From contig VZRZ01007703.1 in the NCBI GenBank assembly GCA_013398175.1, positions 1,215,069 to 1,279,068 of the forward strand: a DNA stretch of 64,000 nucleotides, read 5' to 3'. Below, piece after piece: positions 50,566-62,697 of the stretch. Source of the stretch: Climacteris rufus. Taxonomy: Eukaryota > Chordata > Aves > Passeriformes > Climacteridae. The translations under genes were made by a program, and so were the position numbers. A model generated the notes under the pieces. That model ran no database searches, was not told the DNA's origin, and worked only from the letters and a program-made list of their open reading frames with translations. Position 1 is the first letter of the stretch, and each line of letters opens with the position of its first letter.

Positions 50566-50760
50566 AAGGGGAGCGAAAGGAGGCGGGCAATTATAGAGCA
50601 GAAGGTGGAAAGAAGGGGAGGGGGAGGGCAGAGACACGAGCGGTGCCTGAGGTCCCACCCTCCGCCCCCAGCCCGGTCCCCGCGGCGGGGGCGCGGCCAG
50701 GTGCGCGGGAGAGAGGGCCGGGGGCGCGGGCAGCGCTCCACGTGCAGGTGCTGGGCTTCC

Positions 50761-51756
50761 CGGTGTCCTCGGTCTTCTGGGATTGCTACCTGTTACTCAT
50801 TTTCCTCTCTCCAAAGTTCCTCATTCGCTTACTTTCTAAATGATTTAGAAGTTGCCTACTCCGCAGCACGGCTTGGAATGCAAGTATCGCCCCACGCCAG
50901 CTATTGAGATGTGTGGATTAGTGATTCATCGGGGAAGTATTTATATTAAAGTGTTCCAACACTTGTCTGTCTTAGTACAGACCTTGATTAAAAGTATCAT
51001 AGTACATACATACATTTTTTGCCATATGACACTGCAATGACATGTAGAATTGCAGAATCTATATTCTGTATTTTCATAGAAATATGAGTTACCCTGTGCC
51101 ATATCCTACTGAATTTACAATTAAGGCTACTATTCACAAAGTTTGTAAGTCATGAGAATTTAAGAGGTGAATGAAAATATTCATTACAACATGCCTGGTC
51201 ATCTGTATAAAATTACAAATGAAATCACTAAAGGACTGCAGTTAAGAAACAGGCGTAGGTGATACAGAGATGTGCATACTTTCTTAATGTAAGTAGAAGC
51301 CCCTTCTAGGGAAGGAGAACACAGTGAGTCACAGGGAGATGACTGTGACTAAGTGTAAAGCAGGACCTTCTCTTGCTGAGTAGGATTCCCAGTCCTGCAG
51401 ACTCTTGTCCAAGTTCACAATGCACAGATCTTTCCACTGATACTGCAGAAGTGTTTGAGCTTTGAAGAAACTCTTCAAATCCCAAGTCTGTTTAATTTCT
51501 GTAGCAAAGGTTCAAAAGCATTCCTAGATGTAAAAAGCATCAACCAGATTCCTAGGTCCTGTCATCTGCAGTTATTCTACTACACCACCAGCTGTGTGCA
51601 ATGACCAACACACACACCAGTCGAGAAGAGTAGTTTGCAAGATAACAATTCCTCTGAATCAATAAGATTTTCAGGTCATATGATACAGTTTGTACCTTCT
51701 TCAAATCCTAATTTATATATTTAGCTAAACAGTAACATCCAGAAGAACAGGAAACA
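50761..51756. other. Unique sequence upstream of COL14A1
   Basis: AT-rich sequence immediately right of the CpG island; no gene or repeat recognised. Confidence 0.7.
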
Positions 51757-52950
51757 GATCATAGAATACGCTGAGTTGGAAGGGACCCGTCAGAATCATC
51801 AAGTCCAGCTGCTGTCCCTGTGCAGGACTCCTCAAGGATAACACCATGTGCCCAAGAGCATTGTCAAAAGGCTTCTTGAACTCTGTCAGGCTTGGTGCTG
51901 TGCCCACTTCCCTCGGGACCCTGTTCCAGTGCCCAATCACCCTCTGGGTAAAAAACCATTTCCTGATATCCAACCTAAACCTCTCCTGTCTCAGCTTCAG
52001 GCCATTCCCTTGGGTTCTGTCACTGGTCACGAGAGTGAAAACATCAGTACTTGACCCTTCACTTCTCCTCACGAGCAAGTTGTAGACTGATGAGGTGTCT
52101 CCTCAGTCTCCTCTTTTCAAGACCAAACAGACCAAGTTACCTCAGCTGACCCTTCTATGCCTTCCTCTCCATACCCTTCACCATCTTTGTGGCCCTCCTT
52201 TGGACACTCTCTAATAGCTTAAAATCTTTTTTATATTGTGGCACCCCAAACTGCCCCCAAGACTTGAGGTGAGGCTGCCCCAGTGCAGAGCAGAGCAGGA
52301 CAATCCCCTCCCTTGCCCGTCTGGCCATGCTGGGCCTGACACCCCTCAGGACACATTTGGCCTTCCTGGCTGCCAGGCCACTGCTGGCTCATGAGTTCAA
52401 CTTGCCATGGACCAGGACCCCCAGGTCCCTTTCCTGTGGCACTGCTTGCCAGCCTCTCGTTCCCCACTCTGTCTGTACATCCAGAGCTGCCCCATCCCAG
52501 GTGCAGAATCTGGCACCTGCCCTTGTTAAACTTCATATGGCTGCAGATTGCCCAGCCCTCTGTTTTGTTGAGGTCTCTCTGCAGGGCCTCTCTGCCCTTG
52601 AGGGATTCAACAGCTCCTCCCTGTTCATGAAGGGAATGAACTCGAGTAGTCCTTGAGTGTCTTCAGCAAACTTGGTATTCCCTCAAGTCCTGCATGCAGG
52701 GTGTTAATGAAGATGTTGAAGAGCACAGGGCTGAGGATGGAGCCCTGTGGAACCCCACTAGTGACAGACAGCAGCCTGATGTGACCCCATCCACTATAAC
52801 TTTTTGCCCGTCCTGTGAGCCAGTTGCTTGCCCATCGTGTAGCACACTTATCAGCTGGACATCTTGTCCAGAAGGATTCTTTGAGACACAGTATCAAAAG
52901 CTTTGATGAAGTCCAAAAAGGTTACATTTCCTGGCTTCCCTTGATGGATC
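51757..52950 (-). mobile_element. CR1 LINE, 5'-truncated, with part of RT
   Basis: Minus-strand CR1 with 3' end at 51757 (ATCATAGAATACGC...GGAAGGGACC). Going right it covers the 3' UTR and RT tail, and at 52625-52897 the minus strand encodes SGVPQGSILSPVLFNIFIN, a diagnostic CR1 reverse-transcriptase motif. A second frame at 52231-52536 begins MKFNKGRCQILHLG. Frameshifts separate the pieces. The 5' truncation is near 52950. Better preserved than the intronic copies, so probably younger. Confidence 0.92.
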
Positions 52951-53655
52951 ACTCTATTTGCAAAGCCCTTGAAGACTTGGTAAATGTAGAAAGGTAAATC
53001 AACCTAACCCACGATTGCTTGCTGCTTCATATTTCAGGGTAGGACAAGGAATAGCCTGCCAAAAGGAGAGTCTGGCTCCCTCTCTTTCTCTTTTTTTCTT
53101 TTTTTTTCTTCCTCCCACATTCATAATGTAGTATCCAAAGTCCATGAGCACCATCCAGTGGCTGCAGCTAGTTGGAGTATTGTGCCTCAATGGTGATCTT
53201 GAGGGTCTCACTGATGGGTAAATAGATTCTGTAACTCTTTGCAGCCTTCAAATGTCCTTATACTTTCATTTTTATTCACTTGTTTACATCAGAATTGAAA
53301 TTAATATTTTAAGATTATGCGAAGTGTGTGCTTTCAAGGGTAACTCGGCTGATTTTATTATTATCAGTATATTTTTCTCATTTACAATGCTATTTTAGCA
53401 CTATTTGACCACTTTTAGAGCTAATTATGCTTATTAGCATTGAGTTTACTCAGCTGTCTCTGGAAGGCACCATAGATCTCCAGGCATAATTCCAAGGGAG
53501 AACTATTGTTTTTCACAAGTTCAAGGTAAAAATTAAAAAGTAAGGTTCCTTGGAAGAGTTTGTATAACGTGCACATCTGGAAATAGAGTAAGATCAAAAC
53601 AGCCTTATTATTAATATACAAATGATTTACCAATGTTTCCTTCTTGTCTTCCATT

Positions 53656-53691
53656 AAAACAAACAAACACAAACAAACAAACAAACAAAAA
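53656..53691. repeat. (AAAC)n microsatellite
   Basis: About eight units of AAAC with one interruption (ACAC) on the plus strand. Confidence 0.92.
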
Positions 53692-54323
53692 GCCTTTGAT
53701 CTTTAAGAATTAATTTATTGATTGTAAATTTGTCCCATTAATTTACCTTCCATTATTTTGAATTGGCCAAGCCTCAGCGATTCCAAAAGAACAAATGCCA
53801 GCCACCACATCTTAAAATTATTCACATCAGCAAGATATGAACCATCTTTTGTTTGGCTAGTGTAGATTCCACAAAATTTCTTTCAATAGGATTAGATGGC
53901 AATGATATTGGAAATACAGCTGGAAACTATTCCATTAATCCATCACAAGAACAGAATTAGTGCAGGCTCACGACCCCAGAGTGAGATGGCTTAATATCTA
54001 AGGGTATGATTCAACCAAGTAATGGACCACCAGCAGCAATACTTGTGCAAACCGAACAGAAACTAAAATGATGGAAGCTTTTGTTGGCTGTGGAGCAGAA
54101 TTGCATTGTAATTATCAAACATTTACTTTTTCTTTTCATATCTTCTGATTTTCAAGATAAATTTAGAATATTTCTCTGACTTTTTTTCTATACTAATGAA
54201 TGCAATATATACCATTTTTCACAAGATTTTGGATATGAGAATATAAAGTTTGATAGGAGAATCTTAAAAATATCAAATATGCCATATTTTCAAATGGCAA
54301 ATAATTAAAAACTAATCAAGTCT

Positions 54324-54367
54324 TGTATTCTTTTATTAAAAATATTCATGTATTCTTTTATTAAAAT
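54324..54367. repeat. 18-base direct duplication
   Basis: TGTATTCTTTTATTAAAA occurs at 54324-54341 and again at about 54349-54366, separated by ATATTCA. Confidence 0.85.
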
Positions 54368-55933
54368 GATGTTTTTTAAAGCTGACTAGACTTTTTAACT
54401 CCTAAACTATCTTATAAAGAAATGTATAGTTTTAAAAGACCTTTCTCCTCCAGCATCCAACTCCAGCATTCAGCTCCAGTCACATTTGAAGATTTTGACT
54501 ATGGAACATCTATTTGAATGACTCAAACTAGTCCCTAGGGCTAACAGTATTTCATAGATTTTTCTTTTTTTGCTGTTAAAAGAACTACATAACACAAAGA
54601 CAGAGATAATACTTGAGGTGAAGCATAACTGACTTTTGCTTTACATTTTGTTAGATGTCATGAAACATACAATACTCTTTGGAAAGTGGTTTGCCAAGAT
54701 CAGTCTGTCAACACTTACAGTAATTAGGTGGTCTATGAAGTCTTGAACTGAGAAAGCAGAGGACTTAGGACTGTATTTTGCCCCAATTTAAAATAAAGAA
54801 AAAATATTTTAATTGTGATGCACCTTCTCTAACATATTAGCCATGCATGCTTACTTTTAAATTTTTCTCTTCATTAGTTAATTTCACAGTTATTTTGTGA
54901 TATGAATATACAGTGAAACGGTTTCTGCAAAGGGTAGTCATTTTTTGTGAAGTACTTTTTGCTAGAGGCTTTCTTTGTGCTACAACTATTTCTCTGATAT
55001 CAACCTCAAAATTGTGGTTTTTACATCTCTATTTTTAGGCTGGAACTGTCAAAGCAGTCCAGCTTTGCTTCATTATTTGTTGATATGTCTGATGAGTCAT
55101 TTTCATTTTCTTGATACTTCTTGGGCTTCAGTGCTGTCATCACTTCAGTGATCTGTTAGGTTTATTTGTCTGAAGTTTATTACACATAAGGAGGTAAGTG
55201 AAAGGGTTGCATAAGAAACCCTATTGATGCCATGGCCATCGAAGTGTAACTTCATGTTTAAAGTTGGTCCTGCTCCTCCAGACATGCAGGAAAAAGAGCA
55301 ACACTGGCTAAAAGAATCATAGGGAAATGGAAAAAAAAAAACCCCAAATATTATTCAGTCATGTATTTTTGTGTTCTCAGTGTGAGGGTTCCAGAAGGTA
55401 ATGGCAAGGATAACAAGGTTAGTGTTTCATAAAGGTGGCTTTTCATTCTTCAGTCAAATTAAATCTCTTTATATTTGTGAGGTGAGATTATCTATCCTGT
55501 GTTTATACTTCCAACATCTCATCCAGTTTCTGAGCCCTTTTCTGTACAGTGATGAGGAGCAAATATAGCTGCATGAGCCTGGCAACATGGTCAGGATCTA
55601 CTTTCCTCCTTTGCCTCTGACAAGTGCAGCTTATCCAGATCCATTTAGGGAGGGAATTCAGCCCCCTTGTTAAAGTCTGTCAGCTGTAGGAAGGGTGAGT
55701 TCAGCTTGCTGAGAAACTGAGGGTGCTAATTCCTGCACCAAACAGCCTCCCCACAGCTGCACCAGAGCAGTGATGTTATCCTCTCTGACATGCACATGTG
55801 CTCACAGGGCAGGAGCCCCTCTTACCTCAGTGGACAGTGTGCTCAGTGTGTGCTCTTTCTCCCTCAGGCTGAAAGGAGAAGGAGGAGTTTCTTGGTCTCT
55901 TGCTGGGCAATGTTCTAGACCCAGCAGTATTAC

Positions 55934-56975
55934 ACAGGATCACAGAATCTTTGGAAGCCACCTCTGGATAACATCTAGTCCAACCCCAATCTGTTCAAGA
56001 AGGGTCAACTAGAGAAGGCTGACCAGGGCTATGCAAATTCAGTTATGAGTATCTCCAAGAATGGGACTCTGTAGCCTCCCTGGGTGATCTTGCCTTGTGT
56101 TTGACCACCTTCACAATGAAGGGGGAAAAAAAACCCCACACAAACGTTCCCTTGTGTTCAGATGGAATGTAATGTGTTTCTGTTTGTTGCTTTGCCTTTC
56201 ACACTGTTGCTTGCTACATTGAGAAGAGTCTGGCTCCCTCTTATTTTATTCTCATCGGGTATTTATTTATCCAAATGGATCTCCCTGAGCCTTCTCTTTA
56301 GGAAAGATGCTCCAAGCCCTTAATCATCTTCATGGTCCCTCTCTGGACTCACTCCAGTACTTAACCCAGCACCCAGATGCAGGGAATTAGCAGAGGGGAG
56401 AGATCACCTCCCTCGACCTGCTGGCAGTGTTTTTCCCTGTGCAGGCTGATGCTGTTTGCCTTCCATGCTGCAAGAGCATACTGCTGGCTCATCAGCGGCT
56501 TCGTGTTCACCACCCCAGGCCCTTTCCACCAAAATACACACCCACCAGTGTGTATTGGTGTCTGAGGTTATTCCTCCAGAAGGGTAGGAGCTGGCACTTT
56601 CTTTTGCTGAACTTCACGGCTTTCCTATTTTGCCATTTCTCCCGCCTGGTGAGGGGGCTCTGAATGGTAGCAGAACCTTCTCATGCATCAGTCACTCCTC
56701 CCAGCTTTTCTGCTAATTGCAAACTTGTTCAAGATGCACTTTCCACCACTGACCCGTAGAGTAATGAAAAGTCAAACCCATATTGGCTCCTGAGGTACAT
56801 TTCTAGTGACTGAACTCCACTGGACTTCATGCTCCTGATCAGAACCCCTTGGGCCCAGAAGTTCAGCCAGTTTTCAGTTCATGTCACTGTCCAATTATCT
56901 AGTCCATGCCTCAGCAGTGTGTCCATGGGGAAGTTATGGGAGAAAGCATTACTAATGTTAGGATAAACACATTGC
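55934..56975 (-). mobile_element. CR1 LINE, 5'-truncated
   Basis: Minus-strand CR1 beginning CACAGGATCACAGAATC at 55934, with the CATCTAGTCCAACCCCAATC stretch of the 3' UTR. It then carries the CTCCCTCGACCTGCTGGCAG region near 56410 and the RT region near 56780-56975. It has many stops and several small indels. The right limit is approximate. Confidence 0.88.
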
Positions 56976-59900
56976 AGTCAAAATGCAAAATCTGTGATCA
57001 CTGTGATTTGTTCCCAGGCTGCATGCTGAGACTTGATCAACCCATCTGAAAGAGAGCTGCATTCGGTGGGCAGGTTCTGGGCCAGCATAGAAGCAGGGTT
57101 TCCTGAGTAAAGAGGAAAGACCAAACTTTGTGATGTTTGGATCTACCAGCAGCTGGAAATAGGTAGGAGCAAATACAACATTAGCCTGGCAAAAGTTTTC
57201 ACTGGATTAAGCTACAGCCCAGCAATTGTACAACATAACAGTGATGGAAGGATTCCCCCATTTTTTACTGAATAAGCAGAAGAGCTACAGATTCTGCTGT
57301 CTGTGCAAAAGGTAATTTTCTTTGGAATGAAATCCTGGCTGAAATGATTATTTAAACCCAGTAAGAGCTGGAAGCAATACCATGGTGGTCTCTCTAATAA
57401 ATACCGTAAGTAATGAATGCAAGAGATGTATAGAACAAGAAAGAATTCCTTTCTAAATAATATCTATCTTAAGCTATTACCTGAAAGAAGCAGGGCTTCT
57501 TGTCTATCTTTGATTGAGCTTCTGCTCTGAGTTCCTACTCTGTACATCCTTGAACACTGTAATTACACACCTTAGGTCTGCCTCACTCTACTCTCAGCAC
57601 TTTTCTAATACATGTTTGACATGAGGAACAAAATTTATTAATTGCTGTCCAATTATCTGTTTTTCCATCTTGTAGATTACTGAAAAACTGAATTTTTGGG
57701 TTTTCTAATTTTCAGTTTTTAGAAAAGCATGTCTGTTCATTAGACTCTAAAAAATAATTATACTTGTCTCCTAGAATATCACATGACAACACATAGCATT
57801 TTTTATGCCACTGAATAAACACCTAAAAAAAACTCTCTTTTAAGATAACACTTTGTATTGCTCAAAATTTTTATTCATGTAAACTGTCTCTTTTGTTCAG
57901 TTTTCAACAGCCTAGTTTTCTTTGCTGCTTTTGTTTTAAGAGGTTTGAAGTGCATGAGGAGATTCAGACATAGGTACTTTGCTCCCCTACACATTTTTAA
58001 GCATTACAGCTGGAATACTCAGGAATAGACTTCGTTTTCCTATATTTATTTAAGTATATGTTAAACATATAAAGTTAACTTTCCATGAATAAAATATTGA
58101 ATTGACCTTAACAGAAATTTTATGAAAGAGAAATGGTCCTGGGATTTGTATTTACCAAAGAAAGAGGAAAAAAAATATTTAGAAATATTTTTGAAAAAAT
58201 CATAGCCTGTATTTTAGAGTAATTTTGTACAAAATGTGAAAACCAGAGAAAACCAAAAGAAATAGTAATATTTTTATTTGCTGCAAACAGATCAATAAAA
58301 TTACCCCCACTAAAATAGTCACTGAAGAAATTCTGTATGCCTTCCTTGTTTATATTTCAGGAGTATTTATATTTTCTTTGGTTTTTATTTTTTTAATAAA
58401 TATCAACACTAAAAATCAGTATACTGGAAATCTCACTTTATCAGGTATGAGAATAAGAATTTACAGCTGTTTGAACCTTTTTTTTTTAGCTGTGAAACCA
58501 TAACAGAGGGGGGCAGTCTTGGATAAACATCTCTTCTGTGTATCCGCAAACCTCTATCTTTTCAGCTTCTGCAGATCCAAATTCAAGTACAATGTCTGTT
58601 AAAACACAGCTCTTTGATCTACATTGTAAGAGTCAAGACATTATCAGCTGTAAAGACCTGGATTACTCCCCTTCTGTGCAGAAAGATTCCAGTCAGCCAA
58701 AGCCAACACATATGGAGCTCTTCCATGGAGGAAAAGGTGCTGCTGTGGGATGGACTGTGGTGCTGCTCTGGGTGACTGCTCAGGTCAGAGAGTGGCACCT
58801 GCACTGCCAGAGTATGTGTGACTGTGGTAGGCAGCTTTTTGTCTTGCCAAGAATTGCTGTGATGAAGAGAAGGAGGCTGTTAGGGTTCTGCATCTGTTGC
58901 AGAATTATCTCTGTGTTGCATATGCACCCAGGAAGTGCTTGGACACTTCTTACTGAACATGATTTAAGCACCTTAAATATAAAGCCAAAAATAACAGGAA
59001 ATTACACAGGAGGAAAACAAGTGTATAAATTAGCTTTAAACAAAGAGCCATTAGAAACTGTGCTCCAAAGTGATTTATCTGACGACTTAAACAATTACAG
59101 TGTATTGTAACAAAGAATGAGAAAGAGGAAGAAAGGAGAGGCACTATTCTACAACCACAAAAAGCAGATAACATCTCAAAAGCTGTTGGGTTAGCCTTTT
59201 TTTTTCCCTTCACCCACTCTTAACACTCAGATACTTTATTTTATGCTCTTGTAAATCTTGCAGTATTTGGTTCTTGCCCTGAACATCACCTCACTCCATG
59301 GTCTCCACAAAATCCAGGTAAAAATAGGATATTTGGCAAGAGTCCTTCCATGACTCTACATCATTTTCTGGTATTTGTTTATTCAAATGTAGTGACTGAC
59401 TTCTCATCACAGGCTTCTTGACCAAGCACCATAATCCTCATGTCATTGCTTTTTTGCTGTTTCCTTTACATTGTCACTGTTTGGACTCCATTGTAATCTT
59501 TAATGTGTTAGTGTCATCCTTCATAAATGCTAGTTTAAATGTTCTTGTAATGTTGGCATTGGCCACAATAGTGTTCTTTGTCTTAATGTTCACAGAAAGA
59601 AGTTTATCTGTGGCCTATTTAAATTAACACAGTGCTTGAGGTCAGGCAGGTTACAACAAAATATTAAAAATACGTCTTGTTTCTTACACTGTTTCTTACA
59701 GCATGATCTTCAGAGACAATAGTGGAATAGTATATGTTCTTCAGTATCTTACACAAATAAAATCTCTGTCCTGAGGTTTGCAGTCTTGGAAGAATAGTCA
59801 AAACATCTACTTTAGGCCACTGGACATTTCACAATGTTGTTGTTGGTAATAATAAAAACAGTAGTTAATCATAAATCTGTTATTGTAATTATTGTCCAGC

Positions 59901-62270
59901 ACATGGAAAGGAGTTACTGCTGTTTGGCCCACTAACCAATCTGTCCCCTCACATACCAAGGTTTAACCTGATGGATTAGTCCTTAGAATTTGGAAACTCT
60001 GAGTGCTTTTGCACTGGGAAGTGAGTGTGTGAGTCCTTGTAGTAACAGACCATATGTTCACATTGCTTTTGCATATGCTGGTTTGTTAGAGCTAATATTA
60101 GCCTGTGTAAGAGACTGAGTATCCAGACAATTAGACAGCAGTTCAGCTACATCAAGATACATCACGATCCTCTTTCATCCTGCTAAGTTCTTTTCTCCTG
60201 ACGCCAGCTGAAGGAATAACTTGTCTTCCTGTCTCCCGTATAGCAGAGGTATCTCTCCATGGGGCAGTCAGACTATTATTTGGCTGATACTACTCTTTGG
60301 AAGCTCTCCCTCTTGCCTTCCCTGTGCTCTGTCACTGTTTAGGCTGCCAGCCTGGAAAGTCTGGGAAGCTGAACAGAAGGACAATGTGGCTTTGGACAAT
60401 GAGCCTTCCTCAGTAAAATAAGTCTGCATTGGACCTAAAATATGCAAACTGTAGGAGTCTACAATAGGGACTTGAATCTGTGCACTGCTAAAAGCAACTT
60501 GGTTGGGATTTGGCCATGTTCCACTACAATGAAGAGCAAAACTCACTGGTAGGGAAGTGGGAGAATAGGATCAGCTTATTTCAAAGCAAGATATAAGCAC
60601 CTTTGAAATTCTGTAATCCTCAGGCTCAGCTTGCACCCAACAGCTCACCTTGAGCAGTTCTCCACCAGGTGATGCAGAACCATCCAGATGTCTGTCTATT
60701 AGCTGCTTCTGTACTGTATCTGGTATCAACTGTAAAGCATAAAGGTACATTTCCTAAAACCATGTTTCTGCACTTCTCTACAATCTTAATTTGATTTTTT
60801 TTTTTTTGCATTGTATCTGCTGATATTTTAAAAAGCTTGGTTAATTATTGCCTGCACACTAAGGAAAAAAGAAATAATTAGAAAAAAGTGAAGAACAGCT
60901 TTGTTTCTCCAGTGTACCACATTCTTACTAAGTTGTCTTTTTAAAAAAAAATCCACCATTTGCCACGTTCAGAAAGTGTTACAATCCTAAGACAAGTAAG
61001 TTCAGATTGCTATGTACATTCTGTTAAATTTCAAAAATTTTCATAATAAAACTTATAAAGTATTTCATATAAAGTTTTCTCAGCAGAGGAACACAGTAAG
61101 AGTGCAGTGCTGTGGCTTCTTTTACAAGATTAGATGAGGGCTTAGTGTGCCACACTAGCCCATTAAAACAAGTGCCTGAATGAGACTTAGTGCTTTAGTG
61201 ATGCTGAATCACTACCCCGCTTATCAGTGGAACAGGTTAATTCTTTATTGGCACAAAGATCATCCAGTCTCTTTTTTTGTTGACTTTTTTTTCTAGAGTG
61301 ATTTAGAAAATCATCATCATCAAATCTGTGCTTCTCGTGTTGAGTAGCATTTCTTTTTAATCTGCTGCATTTGGTGATCAAGTCCAGTTCAGATTTAAAA
61401 AATAACTTCCTAAATATGAGTTGCCTTATCTTTCTGCTGTTAAAATCAGCCTGTCAGTAAGAAGTCAGATTGTAATTTTGCTTCTCTCTTATAGTCAGGT
61501 GGCATTTTTGGAATTACTTAATGGAATTATTCCTGATTTCCAAGCAGGTAAATTAAACAGAAGCTCACCATAAATATTTACAATTGTTATTGCCATTGGC
61601 CTAACTGCATTCTCAAAGAATTTTCAACACTCTTTGTTAAATTAGCACTAATTTTCTTCACTTGCTTAGTGAGAGTGTAAGATTTATAGGTCTTTCCATA
61701 CTTGATCCATGTCAGTAAAAAAATCAGAATTATTAATGGATGTAAAATTAAACATCTGAACTCTTTGTAGTTTTCAGTCTTTTTGCAAAAATGAAACCCA
61801 CATTTTATAGTTGTCATAGTTCAAAAGATGTTAAACTGTCATATTTACTTACAAATTCCTACTTACGTTATTGTACTGAAAATACTGTGCAAACTGTAGC
61901 AATACTGATTATTTACACATGAAGTTATTCCTTTGGAAAAGGCTGTGGGCTTCCCGATGCTTGCTTTTAGCGTGAGGCAGGAATCTGCCGGACAAATCAA
62001 GCCCTGAACTGAACATTCTGCCGAGTGTTTTGTACTCAGACCAGCTTCCCTACAGACCACAGACTGTTTTTGTGGTTTTGCTTGGGTAAACACGGCCTTG
62101 TCTGCGCAGCGCGGGGCGGTTGTGCAAGGCGCGCTTGGCCTCCGCATCCTCCCACACGAGAGGCTCCGAGTGCCGGGGAATGGGGCCTGCTCCAGCCCTC
62201 AGCAACCTGAGAGCCTGGCTCTGAGCCTCTCGCTGGAAGAGGCTGGAAGAGGAGCTTGGAGACGAGCTCA
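56976..62270. other. Intergenic sequence, no recognised gene
   Basis: AT-rich DNA further upstream of COL14A1. It contains the 58538-59110 open frame listed separately. It ends in a short GC- and CpG-richer stretch (about 62090-62270) beside the minisatellite. No transposon, tRNA or known coding exon recognised. Confidence 0.65.
58538..59110 (+). other. 190-codon open frame of uncertain status
   Basis: The longest open frame outside the CpG island and minisatellite. It opens on GTG; the first ATG is at 58592, giving about 172 residues. It ends with TAA at 59108-59110. An in-frame TGA at 58493-58495 closes it upstream, just 3' of a strong polypyrimidine-AG (58479-58489), so a coding exon spliced there would not continue this frame. 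The product is Cys- and Leu-rich in the middle (GWTVVLLWVTAQV; CICC) with no domain I recognise. Could be chance or a lineage-specific transcript. Confidence 0.2.
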
Positions 62271-62273
62271 AAG

Positions 62274-62697
62274 AGGGCTCTGGAGCTGAGGAGCTTGGAG
62301 AGGACAGTGGAGCTGAGGAGCTCAGAGAGGATGGTGGAGCTGATTTGCTTGGAGAGGACAGTGGAGCTGAGGAGCTTGGAAAGGGCTGTGGAGCTGAGGA
62401 GCTTGGAGAGGACAGTGGAACTGAGGAGCTTGGAAAGGGCTGTGGAGCTGAGGAGCTTGGAGAGGACAGTGGAGCTGAGGAGCTTGGAAAGGGTTGTGGA
62501 GCTGAGAAGCTCAGAGAGGATGGTGGAGCCGATTTGCTCGGAGAGGACAGTGGAGCTGAGGAGCTTGGAGAGGACAGTGGAGCTGAGGAGCTTGGAAAGT
62601 GCTGTGGAGCTGAGGAGCTTGGAGAGGACACTGGAGCTGAGGAGCTTGGAAAGGGCTGTGGAGCTGAGGAGCTCAGAGAGGATGGAGCTGAGGAGCC
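62274..62697. repeat. 27-bp minisatellite, about 15.7 copies
   Basis: Fifteen full 27-base units from 62274 to 62678, then a partial one to about 62697. The consensus is built on AGGACAGTGGAGCTGAGGAG followed by CTTGGAG or CTTGGAA. Variant units alternate (AGGACAGT... then AGGGCTGT...), and a rarer pair (CTCAGAG-ending unit, then GATTTGCT unit) occurs at units 2-3 and 9-10. Because 27 is a multiple of three and the unit lacks stops in several frames, long repetitive open frames result on both strands. I annotate it as a repeat, not a gene. Confidence 0.95.

Larger units (their letters stand above)
49400..50760. promoter_or_regulatory. CpG island promoter of COL14A1
   Basis: A sharply bounded GC-rich block, dense in CpG, sits between AT-rich DNA on both sides. 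It lies about 2-3.5 kb upstream of the COL14A1 start-codon exon, as expected for the gene's promoter and first exon. It holds GC-box-like and CCGCCC/GGGCGG stretches, a TATA-like minus-strand motif (50590-50596) and a G-quadruplex motif (50102-50120). Several long open frames cross it on both strands; they are what high GC content gives by chance. Confidence 0.85.
52951..55933. other. Intergenic sequence with simple repeats
   Basis: AT-rich sequence with a pyrimidine tract at about 53080-53116, an (AAAC)n microsatellite at 53656-53691 and an 18-base tandem duplication at 54324-54367. No gene recognised. Confidence 0.7.

Noticed and set aside
49345..50907. Long overlapping open frames on both strands of the CpG island (up to 187 codons)
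   Set aside because: Stop codons are rare in such GC-rich DNA. The frames are Pro/Arg/Ala/Gly-rich without domain signatures, overlap each other on both strands, and some open on non-ATG codons.
52327..52656. Plus-strand 109-codon frame
   Set aside because: Antisense shadow of the minus-strand CR1 at 51757-52950.
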